Below are positions 1-7,937 of a stretch of DNA of 64,000 nt, in pieces. Source of the DNA: JAQIBY01 sp963676165 (GTDB taxonomy: Bacteria; Bacteroidota; Bacteroidia; Bacteroidales; ML635J-15); NCBI GenBank assembly GCA_963676165.1, contig OY781043.1:2976001-3040000 (forward strand), written 5' to 3'. Position numbers and translations under genes: made by a program. Position 1 is the stretch's first letter, and each line of letters opens with the position of its first letter. Below the pieces are notes generated by a model, which saw only the letters and a list, made by a program, of their open reading frames with translations, did no database searches and was not told the DNA's origin.

Positions 1-560
1 TAAAGGGCATACACAATAAATCGGAACGAAAACAAGCCGTAAATTACCTGTTACAGCAGGTTAATCTTTACAACGTACGTCGTAAGAACGTACACACATT
101 TAGTGGAGGTATGCGTCAACGTTTCGGGATAGCCCTTGCGTTACTTGGCAACCCGGATTTACTCATTGTCGATGAACCGACAGCCGGTTTAGATCCTGCA
201 GAACGCAACCGTTTCAATAATCTATTAAGCGAAATCAGCCAGGACAAAATTGTAATATTATCGACACATATTGTTGAAGATGTGAAGGATCTTTGTAACG
301 ATATGGCAATTATTAATCATGGCCGGGTTTTACTCAATGACAAACCGTCAGTATTGATGCGATCGCTTGAAGGTAAAATTTGGGAAAAGCGCATATCCAA
401 AAATGAACTATCGGATTACAAAGATAAATATCAGCTCATCCACTCTCACCTGAACGAAGGCAAACCTTTAATTCACATCTTTAGCGAAGATAAGCCCGAC
501 AACAGCTTTACCCAGGTTAAACCTGCCCTTGAAGATGTTTACTTTTCTGCCATATTGTAG
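1..560 (+). CDS. ABC transporter ATP-binding protein, 5' end outside window
   Basis: C-terminal part of an ABC ATPase. The frame is open from base 3, so the gene starts upstream of the window. Visible are the signature motif FSGGMRQR (bases about 99-122), Walker B LLIVDEPTAGLDP, and the switch histidine in ILSTHIVEDV. The tail after about base 350 is the variable C-terminal region of the CcmA/NatA-like exporters. The Walker A motif is off the window. The next gene begins about 40 bases later on the same strand and encodes a permease fused to an M1 peptidase, which is the usual partner of such ATPases in Bacteroidota. The two therefore very likely form one transporter. The substrate is unknown. 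Confidence 0.9.
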   Translation, partial: KGIHNKSERKQAVNYLLQQVNLYNVRRKNVHTFSGGMRQRFGIALALLGNPDLLIVDEPTAGLDPAERNRFNNLLSEISQDKIVILSTHIVEDVKDLCNDMAIINHGRVLLNDKPSVLMRSLEGKIWEKRISKNELSDYKDKYQLIHSHLNEGKPLIHIFSEDKPDNSFTQVKPALEDVYFSAIL

Positions 561-603
561 AAAGTAAAAATCAAGAGATCAATTCATTTAAATATTGAGA
601 CTT

Positions 604-3600
604 ATGTTTTACGAAATATTCAGATTCGAAATAAAACGCGCCTTTCAACGGCCGGCCATTTACATATACTGGGGGCTAATGTTTCTGTTGTCATTCTTTA
701 TTATGAATGCTGCAGGTGGTGCATTTAAAAGCATCAGCATCGGAATAGGCGGCAATGTGTTTATCAACTCTCCCGGATTAATTGATCTTTTAATGGGAGC
801 TTACTCTTATTTAAGCATATTTATAGTTGCAGCAATATGTTCGAACATCATTTTTAAAGATTACTCAAACAATTCTCTCGAACTTATTTATAGTACCCCC
901 ATAAAGAAATACCAATACATTTTCGGACGGTTTTTAGCAGCTTATACAATTAGCATTATTGTACTTTCGGGTATAGCATTAGGCCTCTTTACAGGAACAA
1001 TCATGCCTTACCTGAATCCCGATTTGTTCGGCCCTAACGAGCTTAAAACCTATGTTTTTCCTTATTTAACCCGGATATTACCTAACACTCTTTTGGTTTG
1101 TAGTATATTTTTCAGCGTAAGTTTACTATTACGCAATGTAACTGTTAACTGGATTTCGATAATTGTGCTTTACATTCTATATGCCATAAGCATGAACTTA
1201 TTTAAAGATTTAGACAATCAAACGATAGCATCTATACTCGACCCATTTGGCATTGCAGCATCACTAAAGGTTACAACCTCAAATTCGGCAAGTGATATGA
1301 ATGAAAAAGGAGCTCAACTCGTGGATATATTTTTATACAACCGATTATTCTGGATGGGAATCGCCGCTATTACCCTTGTATTTACTTATTACAGGTTTAA
1401 ATTTGCCTATAACTTAAGTACCATTAAGTTGATTAAACGCAAACAGAAAAAACAATTTGCAGATACTGACGCGCAAGAAATTAAAACAATTGACAAACCA
1501 AAAACTTTAAATCTTTCAAACAACAGTAATGGCAAATTTTTCAAACTGTTAAAATTTGAACTCTGTAAACTCTTTAAGAATCCGTACTTTCTGCTGATAT
1601 CATTAATTATAGTTATCTTTCTGTTTGTTACATCGAAAGCCGTAGGGAAAATTTATGACACCACAACTTACCCTGTCACTTATCAGGTTATTAGTATCCT
1701 AGGAGGCAGCATACAACTTTTTCTTTTCATTATTATTATGATTTTCTCAGGGGAAATGATTTGGAGAGACCGTGACAATAAAATTTTCGAGATCAGTCAA
1801 ACATACCCGGTTGCCCGATGGAATTATTACTTAAGTAAATTTGTCAGCTTAAACATTGCTATTATTGTCCTGCTTTTGACATTTGTGGGATGTGGAATTA
1901 TTGCCCAAAGCATTGCAGGCTATTATAATTTTGAAATCGGACTTTACTTTAAATATGTGTTTGGAATTTTTTATGTGGAATATTTCTTAACCTGCGTTTT
2001 AGCCTTTTTCTTTCATATACTTATTAACAATAAGTACCTTAGCTATGTGGCTTTAATTTTTTATTGGATTATTGATAATTATTTTATTTACAAAATATTA
2101 AAGCATCATCTATTGGTTTATGGCGGAGGCCCTTCTGTTATGTATTCCGATATGGATAAATTCGGGTTTGAACTAATCCCTTACTATAGCTTTAAACTTT
2201 GGTGGGTACTTATTGCTGTTATTTTAATGATCATATCGAATCAGCTCATGGTAAGCCAAACAGAAGATAATTTCAGGTTACGGTTAAAACTGTTAAGATC
2301 AAGAACTCAACGTTACGCTAAAAACGGGCTTTTTGTCTTACTACCCATTACGTTAATGTATGGCGGATTTTTATTTTACAAAACAAACATTAAAAACGAT
2401 TTCACAACATCGTATAAACTTGAGAAACTAATCGTAGATTATGAAAAAACATACAAACATTTTGAAAATACTCCACAGCCTAAAATTACCGATGTATCAC
2501 TGAATGTTGACTTGTATCCATCGAAAGGTGATGTTATGGCAAACGGAACATATAAGATAGAAAACAAAACAAATCAACCCATTGATACTATTCTTATAAA
2601 TGCTGTCAGTGAGATCAAAAACATTGAGTTTAACAGAACTGCAGTACTCATTAAACACGATAAAAAGCAGGATATTTATCTTTATAAACTCACAGACAAA
2701 TTATTGCCAGGTGAAATTATCAGTATGACATTTGATTACGAAGGGAAAAATACCGGATTTGATCATAACGGAGCTCAAAACTATTGTCGCAAAAATGGAA
2801 CTTTTTTATACAACAGTGAATTTCCAGGTTTGGGATATCAAAGTAATTTAGAGCTTTACACAAAAAAAAGCAGGCAAAAATACAACCTTCCGGAGAAAGA
2901 TATTGCCCGAAAGATTAACGACCCTAAAGGTATAGAAACAAATTTCATTTCAAATGATGCTGATTTTATCAACTATGAATTAATTGTCAGTACAAGCAGT
3001 GATCAAACGGCTGTAAGCCCGGGAAAACTTATCGATCAATGGACAGAAGATAACCGGAACTATTTCCATTATCAATCAGAAAAACCAATGATCAATTATT
3101 ATGCAATATTATCAGCACGATATCAAATATTATCAGACAAGTGGTTTCCTGAAAACAACAGTGACAATCCGGTTGATATCAGCATAATGTATCACAAAGG
3201 GCATGAATATAACCTCGAAAATATGATGAAGGGTGTAAAATTGGCCTTATCAACATATTCCGCGCTTTACAGCCCATACCAGTATCAGCAATTAAGGATT
3301 GTCGAATTCCCCCTCTACTCAAACTATGCACAATCGTTTCCAAACATGATCCCATTTTCTGAAGGCATTGGCTTCATTGCGGATTTGCGTGAACTCAACG
3401 ATAGTACAAAAAGCTTTGACAAACAAAAAATTGATTATCCATTTTTTGTAACAACCCACGAAATGGCGCATCAATGGTTTGCTCACCAGGTAATAGCAGC
3501 CGATGTTGAAGGGGCTCAAATGCTAATGGAATCCATAACACAATTTTCGGCACTGCAATGTATGGAATTGTATTATGGAGAAGATAAAATGAAAAAATTC

Positions 3601-4227
3601 TTTCAAAACGAAATGTTCTCATATTTAAGTTCGCGGAAAAACGAAATCGAAAATGAGCGTCCATTAGCCTTAGTTGCACCACATCAACAAAGTATATATT
3701 ACAACAAAGGTGCTCTTGTCATGAATTCGTTAGCAAATTATTTAGGGAAAGACAAATTCTTATCTGTGGTAAAATCCTTTATCGGCAGGTATGCCTTTAA
3801 AGAAGCCCCATACCCGACTACGACCAATTTCATAAGTTCATTAAAACAGGAAACCCCGGACAGCCTGATTTACTTTATTGAAGATCAGCTTGAAAAGATC
3901 ACATTTTACGAAAGTAAGGTTCATTCGATAAGCTATAAGCGCAACAAAGATTTCACTTATCAGTTTAACGCTGAAATTGAACTTGAAAAATTTTATGCTG
4001 ACGGGAAAGGCAAAGAATCATCGGTTGCATGCAACGATTTTATTGAGATCGGTATATATAATCACAAAAACGAAATTATATATCTTGAAAAGGTTAGATT
4101 ACATGATGGTAAGAACTCTCTTGAATTGAGCTTAAAACGCAAACCAAGCTACATGATAATCGATCCCTGCTACAACTTAATGTTTAAAAATTATGAACGG
4201 CCGATGATTGATATTGAAAAAATGTAA
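604..4227 (+). CDS. ABC permease fused to M1-family aminopeptidase
   Basis: A 1207-residue membrane protein if started at the ATG at 604; an in-frame TTG lies at 595. Residues about 1-290 and 310-600 are two permease halves, each with about six hydrophobic segments, separated by a charged loop. Residues about 610-1207 form an extracytoplasmic gluzincin M1 domain with zinc motif HEMAH at about 952-956 and a downstream glutamate (MLMES) as the likely third ligand. That glutamate follows 19 residues after the motif, one more than the usual 18. The GAMEN exopeptidase motif is not recognisable; the equivalent stretch may be PFSEGIGF. The arrangement suggests an exporter with a built-in surface peptidase, working with the upstream ATPase. 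Architecture is certain, substrate unknown. Confidence 0.9.
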   Translation: MFYEIFRFEIKRAFQRPAIYIYWGLMFLLSFFIMNAAGGAFKSISIGIGGNVFINSPGLIDLLMGAYSYLSIFIVAAICSNIIFKDYSNNSLELIYSTPIKKYQYIFGRFLAAYTISIIVLSGIALGLFTGTIMPYLNPDLFGPNELKTYVFPYLTRILPNTLLVCSIFFSVSLLLRNVTVNWISIIVLYILYAISMNLFKDLDNQTIASILDPFGIAASLKVTTSNSASDMNEKGAQLVDIFLYNRLFWMGIAAITLVFTYYRFKFAYNLSTIKLIKRKQKKQFADTDAQEIKTIDKPKTLNLSNNSNGKFFKLLKFELCKLFKNPYFLLISLIIVIFLFVTSKAVGKIYDTTTYPVTYQVISILGGSIQLFLFIIIMIFSGEMIWRDRDNKIFEISQTYPVARWNYYLSKFVSLNIAIIVLLLTFVGCGIIAQSIAGYYNFEIGLYFKYVFGIFYVEYFLTCVLAFFFHILINNKYLSYVALIFYWIIDNYFIYKILKHHLLVYGGGPSVMYSDMDKFGFELIPYYSFKLWWVLIAVILMIISNQLMVSQTEDNFRLRLKLLRSRTQRYAKNGLFVLLPITLMYGGFLFYKTNIKNDFTTSYKLEKLIVDYEKTYKHFENTPQPKITDVSLNVDLYPSKGDVMANGTYKIENKTNQPIDTILINAVSEIKNIEFNRTAVLIKHDKKQDIYLYKLTDKLLPGEIISMTFDYEGKNTGFDHNGAQNYCRKNGTFLYNSEFPGLGYQSNLELYTKKSRQKYNLPEKDIARKINDPKGIETNFISNDADFINYELIVSTSSDQTAVSPGKLIDQWTEDNRNYFHYQSEKPMINYYAILSARYQILSDKWFPENNSDNPVDISIMYHKGHEYNLENMMKGVKLALSTYSALYSPYQYQQLRIVEFPLYSNYAQSFPNMIPFSEGIGFIADLRELNDSTKSFDKQKIDYPFFVTTHEMAHQWFAHQVIAADVEGAQMLMESITQFSALQCMELYYGEDKMKKFFQNEMFSYLSSRKNEIENERPLALVAPHQQSIYYNKGALVMNSLANYLGKDKFLSVVKSFIGRYAFKEAPYPTTTNFISSLKQETPDSLIYFIEDQLEKITFYESKVHSISYKRNKDFTYQFNAEIELEKFYADGKGKESSVACNDFIEIGIYNHKNEIIYLEKVRLHDGKNSLELSLKRKPSYMIIDPCYNLMFKNYERPMIDIEKM

Positions 4228-4230
4228 TGT

Positions 4231-4272
4231 ATAATGCCGGTAGAAAAAGTTCAATTTTTCTACCGGCATTAT
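4231..4272. terminator. Bidirectional terminator hairpin
   Basis: Perfect 18-bp inverted repeat (4231-4248 with 4255-4272) around a 6-base loop. The stem base is A-rich on one side and T-rich on the other. It lies between convergent genes ending at 4227 (+) and 4274 (-), so it can stop transcription from both sides. Confidence 0.85.
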
Positions 4273-4273
4273 C

Positions 4274-4699
4274 TTAACAACATCCGCTGTCGCAGGAACC
4301 GCAATCGCAGTGCGAATCGCAGCCGGCAGTGTTATTTACAGAAAAAGGTAAACCCTGTTCATGACAAGCTTTGAGGCCTCCGTCCAGATTTAACACATTT
4401 GGGAAACCCTGGTAGATCAGCAGATTCGTAATTTTAGCAGAACGTTCTCCAACAGCACAAATCACCAAAATGGTTTTATTTGCCGGAATTTCTTCAAGCC
4501 GATCCATTAAAGTCATCATTGGAATATGCAGTTGCTTCTCCGGTACCAATTTTAAGCACTGATGGTTCAATTCAAAGCTTTCTCTGATATCGAGCAAAAC
4601 CACATCTTCCTTTTGCAACATGTCCCAGGCAGTAACCGGGTCTATATGCTTAATGCCTGCCACATGAAATTCCTGATATCTGGGTTTATCGTACATCAT
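4274..4699 (-). CDS. Rhodanese-like domain protein with Cys-rich tail
   Basis: 141 residues. A single rhodanese domain covers about 15-120: LLDIRES is the entry strand, and ICAVGERS carries the likely persulfide-forming Cys81 with Arg86 in the active loop. No signal peptide, so probably cytoplasmic. The last 15 residues hold six cysteines (127, 131, 133, 136, 140, 141), ending in a CC pair. That tail is not part of the rhodanese fold and looks like a metal- or sulfur-binding extension. The gene stands alone, divergent from the methyltransferase and convergent with the M1 fusion. Two adjacent ATGs (4699, 4696) can serve as the start. The sulfur acceptor is unknown. Confidence 0.85.
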   Translation of the reverse strand: MMYDKPRYQEFHVAGIKHIDPVTAWDMLQKEDVVLLDIRESFELNHQCLKLVPEKQLHIPMMTLMDRLEEIPANKTILVICAVGERSAKITNLLIYQGFPNVLNLDGGLKACHEQGLPFSVNNTAGCDSHCDCGSCDSGCC

Positions 4700-4828
4700 T
4701 ACAAATTTTATGTCACAAAACTATCAAATCTTCAATAGCTTGGTGCTAATTTTTGACATGATTTTGCAAAAACATATCTCACTCGAACATTATTCACGAA
4801 GGAATTCAATCCATCTCATTGAAATGTG

Positions 4829-4836
4829 TACTTTTG
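4829..4836 (+). promoter_or_regulatory. Candidate -7 box TACTTTTG
   Basis: Matches the Bacteroidota -7 consensus TAnnTTTG, 16 bases before the ATG at 4853. No clear TTTG element lies at the expected upstream spacing, so this is a weak call. Confidence 0.35.
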
Positions 4837-4852
4837 AGCAAAATTCTATGTT

Positions 4853-5992
4853 ATGGACGAAAACTATCAGATGACTGCAAAATGTATGGCTGGAATGGAA
4901 GCTGTACTTTCTGAGGAATTAAAGCAGCTCGGAGCGAAAGACATCAAAGCACAAACACGCGCTGTCTTTTTCTCAGGAGACGAAGCAATGTTATACAAGG
5001 CAAACTTGCACCTCAGAACTGCACTGCGCATTTTGAAACCACTTGATAGTTTCTATGCTCACGATTTCGGACGATTGTACAAACGCATAAAACGCATAGA
5101 ATGGTCAAACTATTTCTCTGTGAATCAGAGCTTCGCCATTGACTCTGTCACATTCGGAAAGTATTTTAAACATTCACATTTCACTAGCTTAAAAGTGAAA
5201 GATGCAATTGCCGATTATTTCAGAGAAAAAACAGGAGAACGCCCCTCTGTTGACAAAGACAATCCTGACATTTTAGTAAGCATACACATTGTTGACAGAC
5301 AATGTACCGTTTCCCTTGACAGTTCAGGGAAACCATTGGACAAAAGAGGATACAAACAAGAAATCACAGAAGCTCCATTGTCGGAAGTTTTAGCCGCAGG
5401 ACTTATTTTAAATAGCAAGTGGGACGGAACATGCGATTTCATCGATCCTATGTGTGGTTCCGGCACTTTAGCCATTGAAGCTGCCCTAATAGCTGGCAAT
5501 ATTGCCCCTGGAAAATATCGAAATTTCGCCTTTGAAAATTGGTCTGATTTTAATGCAACATTATGGCACGATATCAAACAAGAAGCCAGCAACAATGAAA
5601 AAGCAATTCAATGCAATATATCTGCGTCAGACATCCATATGCAGGTCGCTGAAATTGCTGCAAAAAACATCAAATCAGCAGGATTCGAGCATCTGATTCA
5701 AGTGAAAAACATGGATTTCTTTCAATCCAGACCAACAGCCGATAAGGGCATTTTAATCATGAATCCTCCCTATGGTGAAAGATTGGAAAGAGACAAGGAT
5801 ATGATTGACTTTTACAAACAAATTGGAGATCACATGAAACAATTTTATCCCGGATGGGATGCATGGATTTTCAGTGGTAACAAAATGGCAATCAAACATA
5901 TCGGCCTAAAACCATCAAAGAAAATGATGTTTCTCAATGGATCCATTGAATGCAAATATCACAAGTTTGAGTTGTACAAAGGAAATGTTTAG
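4853..5992 (+). CDS. THUMP-domain class I SAM RNA methyltransferase
   Basis: 379 residues. The N-terminal part (about 1-160) is a THUMP-type RNA-binding region. It is followed by a Rossmann methyltransferase with SAM motif DPMCGSGT (from Asp198) and the catalytic N6/N2-amino methylase motif NPPYGERL (from Asn304). Length and motif order match the stand-alone relatives of the RlmL N-terminal half (23S rRNA m2G2445 methylase), which are common in Bacteroidota. The exact RNA target cannot be told from sequence. Cytoplasmic, with no signal peptide. The start at 4853 fits the -7 box just upstream. Other THUMP methylases, such as Trm14-like tRNA enzymes, remain possible. Confidence 0.85.
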   Translation: MDENYQMTAKCMAGMEAVLSEELKQLGAKDIKAQTRAVFFSGDEAMLYKANLHLRTALRILKPLDSFYAHDFGRLYKRIKRIEWSNYFSVNQSFAIDSVTFGKYFKHSHFTSLKVKDAIADYFREKTGERPSVDKDNPDILVSIHIVDRQCTVSLDSSGKPLDKRGYKQEITEAPLSEVLAAGLILNSKWDGTCDFIDPMCGSGTLAIEAALIAGNIAPGKYRNFAFENWSDFNATLWHDIKQEASNNEKAIQCNISASDIHMQVAEIAAKNIKSAGFEHLIQVKNMDFFQSRPTADKGILIMNPPYGERLERDKDMIDFYKQIGDHMKQFYPGWDAWIFSGNKMAIKHIGLKPSKKMMFLNGSIECKYHKFELYKGNV

Positions 5993-6010
5993 TTGGAGAT
6001 TGTTGATTGT

Positions 6011-6070
6011 TGCTCATTATATTCGCTGATTGTTAATTGTTGATTGATGATTGCTGCTCATTATATTCGC
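6011..6070. repeat. Short direct repeat in intergenic region
   Basis: The 16-mer TGCTCATTATATTCGC occurs at 6011-6026 and again at 6055-6070. Each copy follows a gattgttgattg-like stretch, so the repeated unit is about 44 bases and imperfect. It lies between the methyltransferase stop and the next promoter. Confidence 0.7.
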
Positions 6071-6167
6071 AAATTGTTATTTAATGATTGTTACCTTTCG
6101 TCTATGCTCAAGGTAATTTTTCTGTTAATGATCTCTGTCATTCTGTATTTTTTTTCAAATTATCGAT

Positions 6168-6175
6168 TAAATTTG
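6168..6175 (+). promoter_or_regulatory. Candidate -7 box TAAATTTG, decides the start of the next gene
   Basis: Exact TAnnTTTG match. Transcription would begin near 6181, after the in-frame ATG at 6177, so the ATG at 6195 is the plausible start. A canonical TTTG at 19 bases upstream is not present. Confidence 0.45.
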
Positions 6176-6194
6176 CATGACAAAGCAAGAAGAT

Positions 6195-6770
6195 ATGAAA
6201 ACTTACAAATCTTTAATCATAGTTATTCTACTAACACTGCCAACTTCACTGTTCAGCCAAGACATTGACTCCAAATCAAACGAGTCTGTTTTAGAATCCA
6301 GATCAGATATAAAATCATTCACAGTTTCTGCCGGTTACGGATTAAACTATGGCGGCTATGGATTAGGATTTCTTTATTATCCGAATCAATTATTAGGCGT
6401 TTATGCAAACGTAGGCTTCCCTCACTCAAACTTATCCTACGAGTTTGGAGCTAAAATCCGCCCCTTATGTAAGCACACAAAACATCTTCACCCATACATT
6501 TTGGGTCAATATGGAACAAATGCAGGTGTCTTTGTTTTAAACCGAGGAGAGTTAGATCGTTTGTTTAATGGATTTACTCTTGGTTTAGGTTTAGATTGGA
6601 GTCTCAAATTTATGAGGCCTGCATATTTCTCCGTTGGGCTTTTGTTTCCTATTCGAAACAACGATTCAGTGGATGAATACATTCAAGTACTACGCAAAAG
6701 GTATTTAATTGAGCAAGAAACCGATATGTTACCCATTGATTTTTCAATTGGATTAAATTTCCCATTTTAG
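6195..6770 (+). CDS. Secreted outer-membrane beta-barrel-like protein
   Basis: 191 residues from the ATG at 6195; this start gives an immediate signal peptide (MKTYKSLIIVILL...LFSQ). The mature part is rich in alternating aromatic and glycine strands (YGLNYGGYGLGFLYYP, FTLGLGLDW) and ends in a terminal phenylalanine (LNFPF), typical of small barrels inserted by the BAM machinery. No catalytic motif is visible and I do not recognise the family. It is convergent with mntP, with only 9 bases between the two stops. Confidence 0.7.
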   Translation: MKTYKSLIIVILLTLPTSLFSQDIDSKSNESVLESRSDIKSFTVSAGYGLNYGGYGLGFLYYPNQLLGVYANVGFPHSNLSYEFGAKIRPLCKHTKHLHPYILGQYGTNAGVFVLNRGELDRLFNGFTLGLGLDWSLKFMRPAYFSVGLLFPIRNNDSVDEYIQVLRKRYLIEQETDMLPIDFSIGLNFPF

Positions 6771-6779
6771 TTTACTAAA

Positions 6780-7355
6780 CTAGCTTAGTAAGCCATGTTC
6801 CAACATATGTGAAATTGCAACGTTTGCCCCTATTCCGATTAAAATCAAACCTCCAATTAGACTTGCCCAACGCTGAATTTTCTCGGATTGAAACCGTTTC
6901 CCTGTCATTAAACCAAACGCACTTGCAAAATATGTCACAATAAAAATCATGATTACAGTCAACCAAATATCAACGGATAATATGCCCAAACTAAAGCCTG
7001 TCGCCAAAGCATCTATACTCGTTGCGATGGACATTCCAAGAATCAAGCGAATGCTTAATTTTATCGCCTTTCTTTCTTCTGCCTTTTTGAAACTTTCCCG
7101 TATCATATTTACACCAATTAAAAGCAATAAAGCAAACGCAAGCCAATGATCCCAAGCCTGAATATATGGCAGAATTATGTACCCAAAGAAATATCCAATT
7201 AAAGGAAAAACTGCCTGAAAAAGAGCAAAACTTAAAGGAATTAAAAGCTTCACGCCCCAAGTAAATTTATTGCAATTCAACCCACAAGTCACTGATGCTG
7301 CATAAGAGTCGAAACTCAGAGCGATTGCAATTCCTATTAAACTCACAAAATCCAT
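6780..7355 (-). CDS. mntP: MntP-family manganese efflux pump
   Basis: 191-residue inner-membrane protein with six predicted helices in two related halves. Each half carries the family Asp: ALSFDSYAAS in helix 1 and ATSIDALATG in the second half. Choosing the ATG at 7355 rather than 7364 places the first aspartate at residue 16, the same position as in E. coli MntP. A -7-like TAATTTTG (7369-7362) overlaps the upper ATG, which also argues for 7355. MntP proteins export Mn2+. It sits back-to-back with the metal-handling block on the other strand. No manganese riboswitch was seen in the 75-base divergent gap. Confidence 0.9.
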   Translation of the reverse strand: MDFVSLIGIAIALSFDSYAASVTCGLNCNKFTWGVKLLIPLSFALFQAVFPLIGYFFGYIILPYIQAWDHWLAFALLLLIGVNMIRESFKKAEERKAIKLSIRLILGMSIATSIDALATGFSLGILSVDIWLTVIMIFIVTYFASAFGLMTGKRFQSEKIQRWASLIGGLILIGIGANVAISHMLEHGLLS

Positions 7356-7430
7356 CGTGCACAAAATTATAAATTCTATTAGATTTCACTTTTTTGTTGA
7401 TTGTATTTAAAATCATTGTAAATTAGCAGT

Positions 7431-7871
7431 GTGAAAGTTTTGCGTAAAATATTGGCAGTAAATTTAATGGTAATCCTTTTAGCCTCAACCTTAGGCTTTA
7501 CATTGGAACATCATTTTTGCAACCATTGCAACAAGAGCTTTGAAACTGCTTGGTTTCTCATTCCTGGCAATAACGACATTGTTCATGATTGCACCTGCTC
7601 TCATGATGAAGATAAACATGCTTGCTGTGAGGGGAAATGCGAAATTGACCAAGCAAAACACATTGAACATTTCAATGCGAAAATCACTAGTCTTATTCCA
7701 CAGGAAAACCAAGACGAAATCCCTAGCATTCATCTATTTGCTCAAGATTTTCTCCTTGATCAAATTCAAAATTTTAAGCACAGCACATTCAACGGGACAA
7801 GCATTCTAGTTGTCCCAAAACCCCCAAATTTAATTCCACTAAACATAGAACATTGCTGTTTCTTGATTTGA
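7431..7871 (+). CDS. HYC_CC_PP-type putative metal-binding secreted protein
   Basis: 146 residues beginning at GTG (no ATG fits). A signal peptide (residues 1-22, ILAVNLMVILLASTLGF) is followed by a small Cys/His-rich protein: HHFCNHC, HDCTCSHDEDKHACC, KCEID, then PKPPN and a terminal HCC. The order HxC ... CC ... PP is the defining signature of the Bacteroidota HYC_CC_PP family, whose function is not established. The 14 or so Cys/His residues and its place just before a TonB receptor and an HMA protein point to metal sensing or sequestration in the periplasm. That is inference. Confidence 0.75.
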   Translation: MKVLRKILAVNLMVILLASTLGFTLEHHFCNHCNKSFETAWFLIPGNNDIVHDCTCSHDEDKHACCEGKCEIDQAKHIEHFNAKITSLIPQENQDEIPSIHLFAQDFLLDQIQNFKHSTFNGTSILVVPKPPNLIPLNIEHCCFLI

Positions 7872-7937
7872 TTTTATTGTAAAACCAAAACCAGACGCTA
7901 TTGTCTAAACGAAAGTTTTACAGTAAAATTTAAAATT

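Noticed and set aside
6044..6268. 74-codon plus frame beginning before the barrel protein
   Set aside because: It crosses the promoter and the direct repeat and ends inside the signal peptide of the real gene in a different frame.
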